DNA of 64,000 bases, taken from NCBI GenBank assembly GCA_965207165.1, contig OZ242265.1, positions 2,976,001 through 3,040,000 of the forward strand, written 5' to 3'. The notes under the pieces were generated by a model, which saw nothing but the letters and a program-made list of their open reading frames with translations, was not told the DNA's origin and did not search any database. The stretch comes from JAAXHV01 sp965207165 (GTDB lineage Bacteria > Pseudomonadota > Gammaproteobacteria > Eutrophobiales > Eutrophobiaceae). The position numbers and the translations under genes are program-made. Below, piece by piece: positions 1-8,130 of this stretch (positions within the stretch are counted from its first letter, which is position 1; the number at the start of each line of letters is the position of its first letter).

Positions 1-769
1 GCGCGGCGGGCAGGCGGTAATGACGCAGGCGCGACTCCTGCAGGGAAAACATGTCCCCTTGCCGGGAATTGACGCCGCCGGGCGGGAATTCAAATTCCGG
101 CGTTAGAATTTTTATATGTTGATGATCCGCCCGGATGGACGCGGCAGTCTCTATCGTCTCAGGCAGCAGTTTGTAGCCAATCCAGTTGCCGCTGAAGCGG
201 GACATGGCGATGCCCAGCAACCCCATATCGAATACTTCCTGGATGTCCGCCGGGTACAGGACCGGCATCAGCAGGTCTTCGAACAACAGTTCGGAGTGCC
301 AGGCGGAGATGGTGGACGTCATATTCGGATCATCGCCGGACAGGATCAGCACACCGCCGTGTTCGGCCGAGCCATGCCAGTGGCCCTGCCGGATGGCGTC
401 CAGGCTGCGGTCCACGCCGGGTCCCTTGCCGTACCACATACCGTAGATGCCGTCGTAGTTGGCATCGTTGAAATAATGGACCTGTTGCGTACCCCACAGG
501 GCAGTGGCTGCCAGGTCTTCATTCAGGCCGGGCCAGAACTTGACGTGATGATCCTGTAAATGCTTTTCGGCGCGCCACAGTTGCTGGTCGATGGCCGTCA
601 TGGGCGAGCCGCGATAACCGGAAATGAAGCCCGCGGTATTCAAGCCTGCAGCCTGGTCCCTGCGCCGTTGTACCAGCAACAGCCGGACAATGGCCTGGGT
701 ACCGGTAAGATAGATCCGGCCCTCGTCCAGGGTATATTTATCATCCAGCTTGACTGCGGCCAGCGCCAT
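1..769 (-). CDS. Fused indolepyruvate:ferredoxin oxidoreductase-type 2-oxoacid oxidoreductase, N-terminal part (runs off window)
   Basis: The reverse strand is open from an ATG at 769 to the window edge and encodes the first 256 residues of a protein that continues outside. The N-terminus reads LDDKYTLDEGRIYLTGTQAI, followed by AAGLNTAGFISGYRGSP and the GMWYGKGPGVDRS segment. I recognise these as the start of the long (about 1,150-residue) proteobacterial indolepyruvate ferredoxin oxidoreductase family, in which IorA- and IorB-like halves are fused. Known family role: oxidative decarboxylation of aryl-pyruvates or branched 2-oxoacids to acyl-CoA using TPP, CoA and Fe-S clusters in the cytoplasm. 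It starts 15 bp after the RidA stop, so the two are probably cotranscribed. The actual 2-oxoacid cannot be told from this part. Confidence 0.88.
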   Translation of the reverse strand, partial: MALAAVKLDDKYTLDEGRIYLTGTQAIVRLLLVQRRRDQAAGLNTAGFISGYRGSPMTAIDQQLWRAEKHLQDHHVKFWPGLNEDLAATALWGTQQVHYFNDANYDGIYGMWYGKGPGVDRSLDAIRQGHWHGSAEHGGVLILSGDDPNMTSTISAWHSELLFEDLLMPVLYPADIQEVFDMGLLGIAMSRFSGNWIGYKLLPETIETAASIRADHQHIKILTPEFEFPPGGVNSRQGDMFSLQESRLRHYRLPAA

Positions 770-784
770 GGGTTGACGTCCCGT

Positions 785-1285
785 CTAATACAGTTCCAGT
801 TCGGCTTCTACTTCTACCGGTATCCCGAACGGCAATTGCGCCATGCCGACCGCCGAGCGGGTGGACAGGCCGCGTTCCCTGCCGAAAATTTCCAGTATGG
901 TATTGGAGAAACCGTTTATCACCAGCATCTGATTCGTGAAATCCGGCGCCGAGTTGACCATGCCGAGCACCTTGACCCAGCTTTTTATCCGGTCCAGTTC
1001 GCCCAGTTCCCGTTGAATCGTGCCCAGCATGGACAGGGCGGTTTTGCGGGCGGCTGCCGCGCCCTGCTCCACGGTCAGGTCCGCGCCGACCTTGCCCAAC
1101 GGCCGGGCGATGCTGCCGTCGGCCTCCTGGGGACCGTGGCCGGAGACCAGCACCCGCTTGCCGGTCACCTTGATAAAGGCGAGGGGGGCATCTACTCCCG
1201 GTGGTATCGCCAACGGCGCCGGCAATACCAGGCCGAGTTCCTTGATACGTTCATCAGGATTGGTTGAATTCAAGTCTTCAGTCAC
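785..1285 (-). CDS. RidA (YjgF/YER057c/UK114) family protein
   Basis: A 166-residue protein with the RidA-type trimeric fold signature: a beta strand ending VLVSGHGPQ, the ARKTALSMLGTIQRELGELDRI helix pattern, and the C-terminal AVGMAQLPFGIPVEVEAE segment. Family members deaminate reactive enamine/imine intermediates released by PLP enzymes, but this longer subfamily is mostly uncharacterised. The strict RidA deaminase arginine (R-x-x in the RSAVGMAQLP region) appears to be present as STRSAVG. The gene lies directly upstream of, and on the same strand as, the 2-oxoacid oxidoreductase, which suggests handling of imine or keto-acid intermediates from amino acids; that link is inference. The gene diverges from the FMN dehydrogenase across about 200 bp of otherwise featureless sequence. 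Confidence 0.9.
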   Translation of the reverse strand: MTEDLNSTNPDERIKELGLVLPAPLAIPPGVDAPLAFIKVTGKRVLVSGHGPQEADGSIARPLGKVGADLTVEQGAAAARKTALSMLGTIQRELGELDRIKSWVKVLGMVNSAPDFTNQMLVINGFSNTILEIFGRERGLSTRSAVGMAQLPFGIPVEVEAELELY

Positions 1286-1486
1286 AATCTATCCCTCCAC
1301 GGTGATGGGTTTTAACAATGACATTATGCTGATCGGACAGCAGACCGGCTTATCAAAATCGGCATACCAGTATTCGGAGATACACACCCGTGCAGGGATG
1401 GATAAGCCGCCTGCCGGGAAAGATTGGTATTTATATACTACAACTCGGATAATATTGACAGACGGATACACATTTACGGAGGCAAC

Positions 1487-2653
1487 ATGCCGGTCTTACC
1501 CCGACGCTCGCGTCTGAACCATTGTCATAACATTGACGATTTACGCGAGGCGGCAAGAAAACGCCTGCCCAGGTTCATCTTCGATTATCTTGAAGGCGGC
1601 GCTGACGATGAATTTACCCTGAACAGAAACCGCAGTGTCTTCGCCGAGTATTACCTGTTGCAAAGGGTACTGGTCGACATAGCCGGGATCGATACCTCAA
1701 CCACCGTGCTGGGCGAGAAAGTTGCCTTGCCGATTATCCTTACCTCAACAGGCGCCAACAGACTCTACCATCCCGATGGAGAACTGGCCGTGGCCAGGGC
1801 CGCGGCCGAAGCAAATATCATCCAGATACTGGCGGCGACTGCCATGGTGTCTTTTGATGACGTGGCCGCTGAAACAGACCGCCCCAAGTGGTGCCAGATG
1901 TATATGTTGAAGGACCGCGGCTTTACCCGTGAACTGACGGCGCACTGCCGTAACCTTGGTTACCGGGCCATGGTACTGACGGCGGACTGCACGGTTGCCG
2001 GCAACAGGGAAAGAGACTACCGCAACCGGTTTACACTGCCGCCCAAACCCACGCTGAAGACATTGCAACAATTGTCGGTACGCCCCGGCTGGCTGTGGGA
2101 ATACCTGCGCTCGCCTGCCTATAGCTTTCCCAACTTTGCCGGAGCGCTGGACAACCATGACGACGTTGCGTCTATTGTGCAATGGTTCGGCAACCAGATG
2201 GACACCACTTTTACCTGGGAAGATGCCGCCAAACTGGCGGAAGAATGGGATGGGCCGTTCGTAATCAAGGGTATTACCAGTGTTGAAGACGCCAGGCTTG
2301 CCGCCGAGGTCGGCGCCCAAGGAATTTCCCTGTCCAGTCACGGCGGCAGGCAACTGGATCATGCGCCGTCACCCATGGAAGTGTTGCAGGAGGTCGTGGA
2401 TAGCGTTGGCGATAAACTGGAAGTGTTCATCGACAGCGGTTTCAGGCGCGGCACGGATATAATCAAGGCACTGGCGCTGGGCGCCCGCGCCTGTCTCATC
2501 GGCAGGCCTTATTTGTATGGCCTGACCGCTGGCGGTGAGGCAGGTGTTACGCGTACGATTGAGATCCTTCGCTCAGAGTTGGAACGTGACATGGCTCTCA
2601 TGGGCATTACCGGCATTTCAGGCATAACACCCGACTGCCTGCGCCGGCGTTAG
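1487..2653 (+). CDS. FMN-dependent alpha-hydroxy acid dehydrogenase (lactate/mandelate/glycolate oxidase family)
   Basis: A TIM-barrel flavoprotein of 388 residues from the ATG at 1487, which has GGAGG four bases upstream. An in-frame start further up at 1424 adds 21 unlikely residues and has no ribosome site. Family landmarks are the N-terminal RLPRFIFDYLEGGADDE, LPIILTSTGANRLYHPDGE, the FMN-phosphate lysine in VIKGI (about residue 261), and the active-site SSHGGRQLD with the catalytic His (about 285) and Arg (about 288). The usual Asn of SNHGGRQ is Ser here. The enzyme should oxidise an L-2-hydroxy acid to the 2-oxo acid, feeding oxidase, cytochrome or quinone. It begins the rightward catabolic operon, 13 bp before the nitronate monooxygenase-like gene. 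The substrate is not deducible. Confidence 0.9.
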   Translation: MPVLPRRSRLNHCHNIDDLREAARKRLPRFIFDYLEGGADDEFTLNRNRSVFAEYYLLQRVLVDIAGIDTSTTVLGEKVALPIILTSTGANRLYHPDGELAVARAAAEANIIQILAATAMVSFDDVAAETDRPKWCQMYMLKDRGFTRELTAHCRNLGYRAMVLTADCTVAGNRERDYRNRFTLPPKPTLKTLQQLSVRPGWLWEYLRSPAYSFPNFAGALDNHDDVASIVQWFGNQMDTTFTWEDAAKLAEEWDGPFVIKGITSVEDARLAAEVGAQGISLSSHGGRQLDHAPSPMEVLQEVVDSVGDKLEVFIDSGFRRGTDIIKALALGARACLIGRPYLYGLTAGGEAGVTRTIEILRSELERDMALMGITGISGITPDCLRRR

Positions 2654-2666
2654 CAGGCTTCATCGA

Positions 2667-3791
2667 ATGTATTCCGAGTTTTGTAAAACCCTGGGACTGG
2701 AACACGGTATCTTTGCTTTTTCCCATTGCCGTGACGTCGTTGCCGCGGTAAGCAATCATGGCGGCATGGGGGTGCTGGGTGTCGGCTGGATGACCCCGGA
2801 ACAACTCCGGGAAGAACTCAACTGGCTGGATGAGCATGTCGGAAATAATTCTTATGGCGTGGACATCGTTATCCCGCAAAGTTACTTGGGCATGGGCGAG
2901 GCCAACCCCCAGGCGCTTGAAAAACAACTTCGCTCCATGATCCCGCAACAGCACATGGACTTCGTACAAAACCTTCTGCGCGAGCATGGTGTGCCGGAGT
3001 GGCCCGACGCTTCAAAGTTCGCGGGACTGGCCGGGTGGACCTATGCCACCGCGCTGCCGCTGCTTAAAGAGGCCTTGACCCGGCCAAAGATGAAACTCGT
3101 CGCCAACGCGCTGGGCACTCCCCCCGCGGATGTGGTTAAACTGGTCAAGGGCAGCGGGCGTCTGATCGGCGCATTGTGCGGCCGCTTGAAACAGGCGCTG
3201 ACCCACAAACAGGCCGGCCTGGATTTTATTGTCGCCCAGGGCGGAGAAGGCGGGGGTCATGCCGGTGACATAAGCAGTATTGTATTATGGCCGCAGGTAA
3301 TCGATGCCGTCGCGCCGCTGCCTGTGCTCGCGGCAGGCGGGATAGGCAATGGCCGGCAGATGCTGGCGGCCATGTCCATGGGCGCCGCGGGCGTGTGGAC
3401 CGGCACCCTGTGGACGACGGTAGAAGAAGCCGCGGCACAGCCGGCGCAGAAGGAATCCTATTTGCGCGCGACGAGTGAAGATACCGTCCGCTCCAGGAGC
3501 TGGACGGGAAAGACAGCCCGTGTCCTCAGGAACGACTGGACCGAGGCCTGGGACAGCCCGGATGCGCCGGCCCCTCTGGATATGCCGCTGCAGGGTATGC
3601 TGGCGTCCGACGCCATGCGCCGCACCGAAACCTATGCCGGCGTTGGCGGGACGCAAAAAGTAGCCATGAACCCCGCCGGCCAGGTGGTCGGCCAGATTAA
3701 CGAGGTGGAATCCTGTCGCGGCGTAATCAACCGGCTGCTGGCAGAATACGTTGATGCGCTGGAGCACGTGAACGCGCAGTTGGCAGGCTGA
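2667..3791 (+). CDS. Nitronate monooxygenase / 2-nitropropane dioxygenase family FMN protein
   Basis: A 374-residue FMN TIM barrel. The N-terminal SNHGGMGVLGVGWMTPEQL matches the family's substrate and flavin loop. The QGGEGGGHAGD motif carries the conserved catalytic His (about residue 198), and PVLAAGGIGNGRQM then MGAAGVWTGT form the phosphate-binding end of the barrel. Proven members oxidise nitronates; many relatives sit in aromatic or fatty-acid catabolic clusters with unknown or enoyl-reductase-like activity. It is flanked by the hydroxyacid dehydrogenase (13 bp) and an acyl-CoA dehydrogenase (49 bp), so a role on a CoA thioester is at least as plausible as nitronate detoxification. The family call is firm and the reaction is not. 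Confidence 0.85.
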   Translation: MYSEFCKTLGLEHGIFAFSHCRDVVAAVSNHGGMGVLGVGWMTPEQLREELNWLDEHVGNNSYGVDIVIPQSYLGMGEANPQALEKQLRSMIPQQHMDFVQNLLREHGVPEWPDASKFAGLAGWTYATALPLLKEALTRPKMKLVANALGTPPADVVKLVKGSGRLIGALCGRLKQALTHKQAGLDFIVAQGGEGGGHAGDISSIVLWPQVIDAVAPLPVLAAGGIGNGRQMLAAMSMGAAGVWTGTLWTTVEEAAAQPAQKESYLRATSEDTVRSRSWTGKTARVLRNDWTEAWDSPDAPAPLDMPLQGMLASDAMRRTETYAGVGGTQKVAMNPAGQVVGQINEVESCRGVINRLLAEYVDALEHVNAQLAG

Positions 3792-3840
3792 CCGGCGCCG
3801 GGCCGGTTATTTGAATTTCTGAATTTACGGCAGGAAGGCT

Positions 3841-4989
3841 ATGGATTTTTCACTGACTGAAGAACAGCAAATAGCGGTGGACTCGTTCCGGCGGTTTGTC
3901 GAAACGGAGATACGCCCCGCTATGGAATCCTACGAGGACCAGTTTGTGCCCAGGGAAGAGATGCGCGCGTTGATAAAACAACTGCAACCCTTTGGCGTGA
4001 TCAATGGGCCGGTCGCAGAGGAAGACGGCGGCTTCGGCCTGGACCTGCTCACTTATGGACTGTTGTTCGAGGAGTTAGCCCGTGTCTCGGCCGACCTGGC
4101 GGTTGTCGCCCTGTTGCAGATGGAGAGCAGCAAACTGCTCGCCAGCGTTCCCGGTGAACTGACCGCACCGTACCTGCGTGCCATAGCCGAATGTAACAAG
4201 TTTGGATCCATAGGGATCAGCGAACCCGATGTAGGTTCCAATATTGCTGAAATCAGGACCAGGGCTAAACGGGACGGCGATCACTTCGTGATTAATGGCG
4301 AAAAACAATGGATATCCAACGGCCACTACTCCGATTTCAATATCTGTGTGGCACAGGTTGAGGATGACGAGACAGGGAACGGGCTGGCATTGCTGCTGGT
4401 GGACCGCGAACACGGCTACGAAAGCCGGAATATACCCAAGCTGGTCCTGAACAGCCAGTCTACGGCACAGTTGTTTTTCAATGACGTCCGGGTGCCGGCG
4501 GCAAATATGTTGACGCCGCCGGGGAAAGGGTTGGGAAAGATGCTGGGCTTGCTGGAAGCAGGCCGTCCCCTGGTCGGACTGATGGCCGTTGCCGTTGCGC
4601 AAGCGGCGCTGGATGATTCCATAGCTTACGCCGGAGACAGGAAACAGCACGGCAAACCCATTGCCGGACACCAGCTGGTCCAGGCCATGATCGCAGAAAT
4701 GGCGACGGAAATTGACGCCGCAAGACTGTTGTGTTTCCGTGCTCTCGACCAGATCCAGAAAGGCATCCGCAGTGATATTGAAAGCTCCAAGGCGAAACTG
4801 TTTGCCACCGACATGGCGTTGCGCGCCGTCAACAAGGCGATGGAAATCCATGGCGGTAACGGCCTGACGACGGAGTTCCGCGTGGAAAAACTCTACCGTC
4901 TGGCGCGTATCTTCCCCATAACCGAGGGGACAACGGAAATGCAGAAATTGATAATAGGCAGGGGTTTACTCGGAGTTCCGGCCTTTTAG
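3841..4989 (+). CDS. Acyl-CoA dehydrogenase (first of two in the island)
   Basis: A 382-residue FAD enzyme. It shows the ACAD N-terminal helical domain, the GSIGISEPDVGSN and NGEKQWISNG flavin/substrate segments of the middle beta domain, the C-terminal IHGGNGLTTEFRVEKLYR, and ITEGTTEMQ with the catalytic Glu of the EGT motif at about residue 362. It should therefore be an active alpha,beta-dehydrogenase passing electrons to ETF. It is positioned just before the Ltp2/DUF35/MaoC module. In actinobacterial steroid side-chain degradation the same module is served by heteromeric ACADs; here the partner could be the ACAD at 8500-9675, but both chains retain a catalytic base, so each could also be homomeric. 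Confidence 0.93.
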   Translation: MDFSLTEEQQIAVDSFRRFVETEIRPAMESYEDQFVPREEMRALIKQLQPFGVINGPVAEEDGGFGLDLLTYGLLFEELARVSADLAVVALLQMESSKLLASVPGELTAPYLRAIAECNKFGSIGISEPDVGSNIAEIRTRAKRDGDHFVINGEKQWISNGHYSDFNICVAQVEDDETGNGLALLLVDREHGYESRNIPKLVLNSQSTAQLFFNDVRVPAANMLTPPGKGLGKMLGLLEAGRPLVGLMAVAVAQAALDDSIAYAGDRKQHGKPIAGHQLVQAMIAEMATEIDAARLLCFRALDQIQKGIRSDIESSKAKLFATDMALRAVNKAMEIHGGNGLTTEFRVEKLYRLARIFPITEGTTEMQKLIIGRGLLGVPAF

Positions 4990-5023
4990 AATACGACTCG
5001 ATTGATTTCTTATGGAGGAATGA

Positions 5024-6205
5024 GTGAATAAGCGAGGCATTGCCATCATCGGCGTCAGCGAGGTCCCGACCCGGCGTATGCCGGAACGCACACGCTGGGA
5101 TATCCTGCTGGATGTCTGCATCGGCGCGGTGCGCGATGCGGGCATCGACAAGGACGATATCAATGCAGTGATCTCTCCCAATCCCATGGCGCAACCGCAG
5201 ATCGCCCTGGAAATGGCGCTGGGGAGAATCCCTGAAGTGCTGGGTTTGAACGGCTGCCGCGATATCTGCGTGACCAACGCCGGCGGCACGTCGACAACCA
5301 ACTGTATCCGCATTGCCGAACAGCTGATCGATTCCGGCCAGGCCGATTTCGTGCTCATTCCCCATACTACGGTCCAATCGGACATCCCTGTGCAGGACCT
5401 GATCAATTTCTTTGCCACGGCGCCGCTGGACAAGGAGTGGGAATATCCCTGGGGCGTGTCGTTCAACGGGTCCATGGGCCTGATCACCCAGCGCTACATG
5501 TACGAAACGGGGGCGACGGCGGAGGACATGGCGGCAGTGACCGTGGGTCTCAGGGCCTGGGCGGCGCTGGATCCCAATTCCATCTTTTATGAAAAACCGG
5601 TGACCCTCGAAGACGTGCTCAATTCCCGCATGATCAGCACGCCCCTGCACGCCCGGGAGTGCAACCTGCTGGCGGACGGCGGCGGGGCGCTGGTATTAAC
5701 GTCCCATGACATCGCCCGGGAACTTGGCGGCAAGGCTGCTTACAAGCTGGGCCATGGAACCCGCTTCATGAGCGCGACGCCGGTGCTGCGCAAGGACGTG
5801 TTCCATCGCCGGGCCTACGAGGAGACTAGCAGCGATGCCCTGGACCAGGCAGGTTTGTCGATCGGGGACATGGACCTGCGCCAGATCTACGGCGCCTATC
5901 CATACACCCAGTGTTCCGCCCTGGAAGCGTACGGCGTCTGCCCCATCGGCCAAGGCGCGAAACTGTGGGCGGAGGGGCGCTGCAGTCCGGGCGGCGACCT
6001 GCCCTGCACCACCATGGGAGATGCTACCGGCCGCGGCCACGTAGGCTCGGGTGTGAGCATGGCATTCTATATCGATACCGCCAGACAGTTGTTCGGCGAG
6101 GCGGGCGAACGCCAGGTCCCGGATTGCGCGCACGCCATTCTGACTACATCCGGTGGCTCGGTCATGAACGCCTGTACGACGGTATTCGGGAGAGAGCCGC
6201 GATGA
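5024..6205 (+). CDS. Ltp2-like thiolase-fold protein, probable acyl-CoA retro-aldolase subunit
   Basis: A 393-residue thiolase-superfamily protein of the SCP-x/lipid-transfer type, starting at GTG with GGAGGA just upstream. Where true thiolases carry the nucleophilic Cys (CxSG), this one reads TNAGGTS (residues 84-90), so no Claisen nucleophile is visible. The C-terminal GDATGRGHVGSG keeps the His (about 338), and a Tyr-rich stretch IYGAYPYTQ lies at 287-295. This is the pattern of Ltp2, which cleaves beta-hydroxyacyl-CoA by retro-aldol reaction and needs a DUF35 partner. The next gene is exactly such a DUF35 protein, overlapping by ATGA. I infer a retro-aldolase on a tertiary beta-hydroxyacyl-CoA; a non-catalytic or different condensation role remains possible. 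Confidence 0.82.
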   Translation: MNKRGIAIIGVSEVPTRRMPERTRWDILLDVCIGAVRDAGIDKDDINAVISPNPMAQPQIALEMALGRIPEVLGLNGCRDICVTNAGGTSTTNCIRIAEQLIDSGQADFVLIPHTTVQSDIPVQDLINFFATAPLDKEWEYPWGVSFNGSMGLITQRYMYETGATAEDMAAVTVGLRAWAALDPNSIFYEKPVTLEDVLNSRMISTPLHARECNLLADGGGALVLTSHDIARELGGKAAYKLGHGTRFMSATPVLRKDVFHRRAYEETSSDALDQAGLSIGDMDLRQIYGAYPYTQCSALEAYGVCPIGQGAKLWAEGRCSPGGDLPCTTMGDATGRGHVGSGVSMAFYIDTARQLFGEAGERQVPDCAHAILTTSGGSVMNACTTVFGREPR

Positions 6206-6615
6206 GTGAAAGACAACGGCCCCTGCCGGAAATCCAGCCCTTTTCCAGACCGTTCTGGGACGGGACCCGCGCCCACAAACTGCTGATCCAGCACTGTTGC
6301 GACTGTGATGCCCTGATTTTTTACCCGCGCCGGGAATGTCCGGAATGCTGGTCGACTAACCTGGACTGGAAGGAAAGCAGCGGCAAAGCAACCCTGTATT
6401 CCTATTCCATCACCTACGAGGGCGTGGAAGAGAAGTTTGCCGACGACCTGCCGATCATCCTGGCCTGGGTGGACCTGCCGGAAGGGGTCAGGACAACGAC
6501 CAATATTATCGATTGCGACCCCGACGATGTTTATATAGGCATGGAACTGGAGGTCGCGTATCGCGCGCTGACCGATGAAGTGACCCTGCCGTTCTTCCGC
6601 CCGGTCAAATCATGA
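6202..6615 (+). CDS. DUF35 zinc-ribbon / OB-fold CoA-binding partner protein
   Basis: A 137-residue protein from the ATG at 6202, which overlaps the preceding stop. The N-terminal rubredoxin-like zinc ribbon has CDC at 33-35 and CPEC at 46-49 (likely ligands C32/C35 and C46/C49), followed by an OB-like beta domain, LYSYSITYEG to LPFFRPV. DUF35 proteins bind CoA thioesters and complex with thiolase-fold enzymes. In mycobacterial ChsH2 the same domain is fused to a MaoC domain and is required for Ltp2 activity; here it is a free-standing gene. Translational coupling on both sides (ATGA overlaps at 6202 and 6612) argues for a complex with fixed stoichiometry. In-frame upstream extensions overlap the thiolase gene and are rejected. 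Confidence 0.9.
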   Translation: MSERQRPLPEIQPFSRPFWDGTRAHKLLIQHCCDCDALIFYPRRECPECWSTNLDWKESSGKATLYSYSITYEGVEEKFADDLPIILAWVDLPEGVRTTTNIIDCDPDDVYIGMELEVAYRALTDEVTLPFFRPVKS

Positions 6616-7169
6616 GCAAACCGGGCTGGGGAAAATGGGGGACCTGGGAGGAGACCGATTCTTACCTTGGCAAGGTCATCGGCGTCGCTGAGGGCGCGGA
6701 CGCCGTGGAACCGGGCACCATCAGACGCTGGATGGAATCCAAGGAGTTCGACTGCCCCATCCACCTTGACGACGCGGCCGCCCGGGCCGCAGGGTACAAG
6801 GGGGTAATTGCGCCGGACAGCATGATTTTCACCTACGGACTCCCGGCCTACTGGCAAAGCGGCGACCCCCACGAGCAACCCGGCGTAGAGCCAAAACAGA
6901 TTCCCATCCCGGTCATTTTCGATGTGCCGGCGCCCTGCAACCTGAGCTTCGCCTCCAATATCGACGTGGAATATCTTGCGCCCATGTACCTGGGCGACCG
7001 GATTACCCGCACCAGCCGCCTGGTGAGCATCAATCGCAAGACCCTGCGGGTCGGTGACGGCGCCTTTCTGCGCCAGGAAGATACCTACACCAACCAGCAT
7101 GACGAGGTGGTCGCCATCGTCAACCTGGATATATTCAGGTTCGTCGCGCCTGACGGCAAGGAAGACTGA
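6612..7169 (+). CDS. MaoC-type hot-dog dehydratase subunit, N-terminal-half type (FAS1-like dehydratase domain)
   Basis: A 185-residue single hot-dog protein of the MaoC_dehydrat_N / FAS1-like dehydratase type, recognised from GVIAPDSMIFTYGLPAYW, NIDVEYLAPMYLGDRIT and a C-terminal strand ending AIVNLDIFRF. In R-specific hydratases of this class one hot-dog unit is usually non-catalytic and shapes a wide acyl pocket, while its partner supplies the Asp/His pair. The catalytic D-x4-H motif is not evident here but is present in the next gene, two bases downstream. The pair parallels ChsH2-ChsH1 of steroid side-chain degradation, so I infer a heteromeric enoyl-CoA hydratase accepting a bulky substrate. 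Confidence 0.85.
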   Translation: MSKPGWGKWGTWEETDSYLGKVIGVAEGADAVEPGTIRRWMESKEFDCPIHLDDAAARAAGYKGVIAPDSMIFTYGLPAYWQSGDPHEQPGVEPKQIPIPVIFDVPAPCNLSFASNIDVEYLAPMYLGDRITRTSRLVSINRKTLRVGDGAFLRQEDTYTNQHDEVVAIVNLDIFRFVAPDGKED

Positions 7170-7170
7170 A

Positions 7171-7602
7171 ATGGTCGACTGGTCCAGGCAGATAACCATC
7201 AACGATGTAGTCGTCGGCGCGGAAATTCCTGAAATCTCCATGCCCATCACCCTGCAGCGCCTGGTGATGGAAGCCGGCTCCAACCGCGACCTGTCGCTCA
7301 TCCACCATAACAAGGAAGTGGCGCAGTCAACCGGCGCCGCCGACGCTTACATGAATACGTTTTTCATCATCGGCCTGTTCGAAAGAATGCTGCGGGAGTG
7401 GATGGGAACGAGAGGCAGGCTGAAAAAGATCGGCTCCCTGCAGATGAAGTCCTTCAACGTCGTCGGCGACGTCGTCTATTGCCGGGGCAAGGTAACCGGC
7501 AAGCAGGATGACGGGACTGTGAACCTGGACATTTGGATGGAGAATGAGGAAAGGGTTACGGTCACTGCGGTTGCGGTGGTCAATCTACCTTCGGTAGTTT
7601 AA
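7171..7602 (+). CDS. MaoC-like hot-dog enoyl-CoA hydratase, catalytic subunit
   Basis: A 143-residue hot-dog protein. The hydratase-2 motif is visible as NRDLSLIHHN, giving the D-x4-H catalytic pair (D40, H45), followed by FNVVGDVVYCRGKVTGK, the strand that lines the acyl tunnel. The ATG at 7171 directly follows the preceding TGA (ends 7169); no longer start is supported. As the last gene of the module it should supply the active site to a heteromer with the protein at 6612-7169, adding water to an enoyl-CoA to give the beta-hydroxyacyl-CoA that the Ltp2-like enzyme cleaves. About 95 bp of sequence without recognisable content separates it from the convergent toxin gene. Confidence 0.87.
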   Translation: MVDWSRQITINDVVVGAEIPEISMPITLQRLVMEAGSNRDLSLIHHNKEVAQSTGAADAYMNTFFIIGLFERMLREWMGTRGRLKKIGSLQMKSFNVVGDVVYCRGKVTGKQDDGTVNLDIWMENEERVTVTAVAVVNLPSVV

Positions 7603-7698
7603 TCACTCCCCGGCATTTTTCTGGTGCGTTACATAATCATCCAGTAACTGGCGAATCATTTTCTGGTATTGAATGTGGCTAGGCTCAAAACGTTTACT

Positions 7699-8130
7699 TC
7701 AAACTAACTCAGGAATAACAGTAAAACCTTCCCGATACGCCGCGTCACGCAGTCTCTGATCAAATGTAACAAAGCCTTGTTCAGTCGTGAGTCCCTGACA
7801 CCACTGGATAGCTGCAGCCAGTTGTAAGGCGTCTGCTGACCGTAACGGGTGAACTGCCAGCAGCCGTTCAGCCAGGCTGCGTAATGCGTCACTTGGTTGA
7901 ATTTCTGACCAGGTTTGCGCCAGGGTATGCAATACATGACGGCCGGCACGCTCGTCAGGAGTTGTCATACCGCCGGTTCTTACCTGCCGCATCAAGGCAG
8001 AAATACATTCGGTACGTGTGCCCCACCAGACGATGATGGAGGAATCTGCGACAAGCAATTCCTGTACCAGGGACGTATTCGGTTCACGCACATACAGGGG
8101 CACTATGGCCGATGTGTCCCAGAATCTCAC
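7699..8130 (-). CDS. VapC-type PIN-domain toxin (type II toxin-antitoxin)
   Basis: A 143-residue PIN-domain ribonuclease. The acidic metal-binding positions are in place: D5 (FWDTSAIV), E41 (TRTECISAL), D100 (RSADALQLAAA) and D124 (FVTFDQRL). Such toxins cleave specific RNAs (often initiator tRNA or rRNA loops) when not bound by antitoxin. It overlaps the antitoxin gene by four bases, the usual arrangement for translational coupling. The pair is interposed between the two divergent arms of the CoA-catabolism island and has no functional link to it, consistent with independent acquisition. Confidence 0.9.
   Translation of the reverse strand: MRFWDTSAIVPLYVREPNTSLVQELLVADSSIIVWWGTRTECISALMRQVRTGGMTTPDERAGRHVLHTLAQTWSEIQPSDALRSLAERLLAVHPLRSADALQLAAAIQWCQGLTTEQGFVTFDQRLRDAAYREGFTVIPELV

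Noticed and set aside
116..1267. Plus-strand open frames of 147 and 235 codons
   Set aside because: They lie antisense to the clear IorA-like and RidA genes and match nothing.
1455..1460. TTGACA upstream of the FMN dehydrogenase as a -35 box
   Set aside because: Only 26 bp remain to the start codon, so no -10 box and leader would fit; the promoter must lie further upstream.
5024..6205. Ordinary acetyl-CoA acetyltransferase (thiolase)
   Set aside because: The nucleophilic Cys motif is replaced by AGGTS and a DUF35 partner follows, so the Ltp2 type fits better.
7603..7698. Possible small gene or RNA between the MaoC and toxin genes
   Set aside because: No start with ribosome site, no hairpin and no recognisable sequence.
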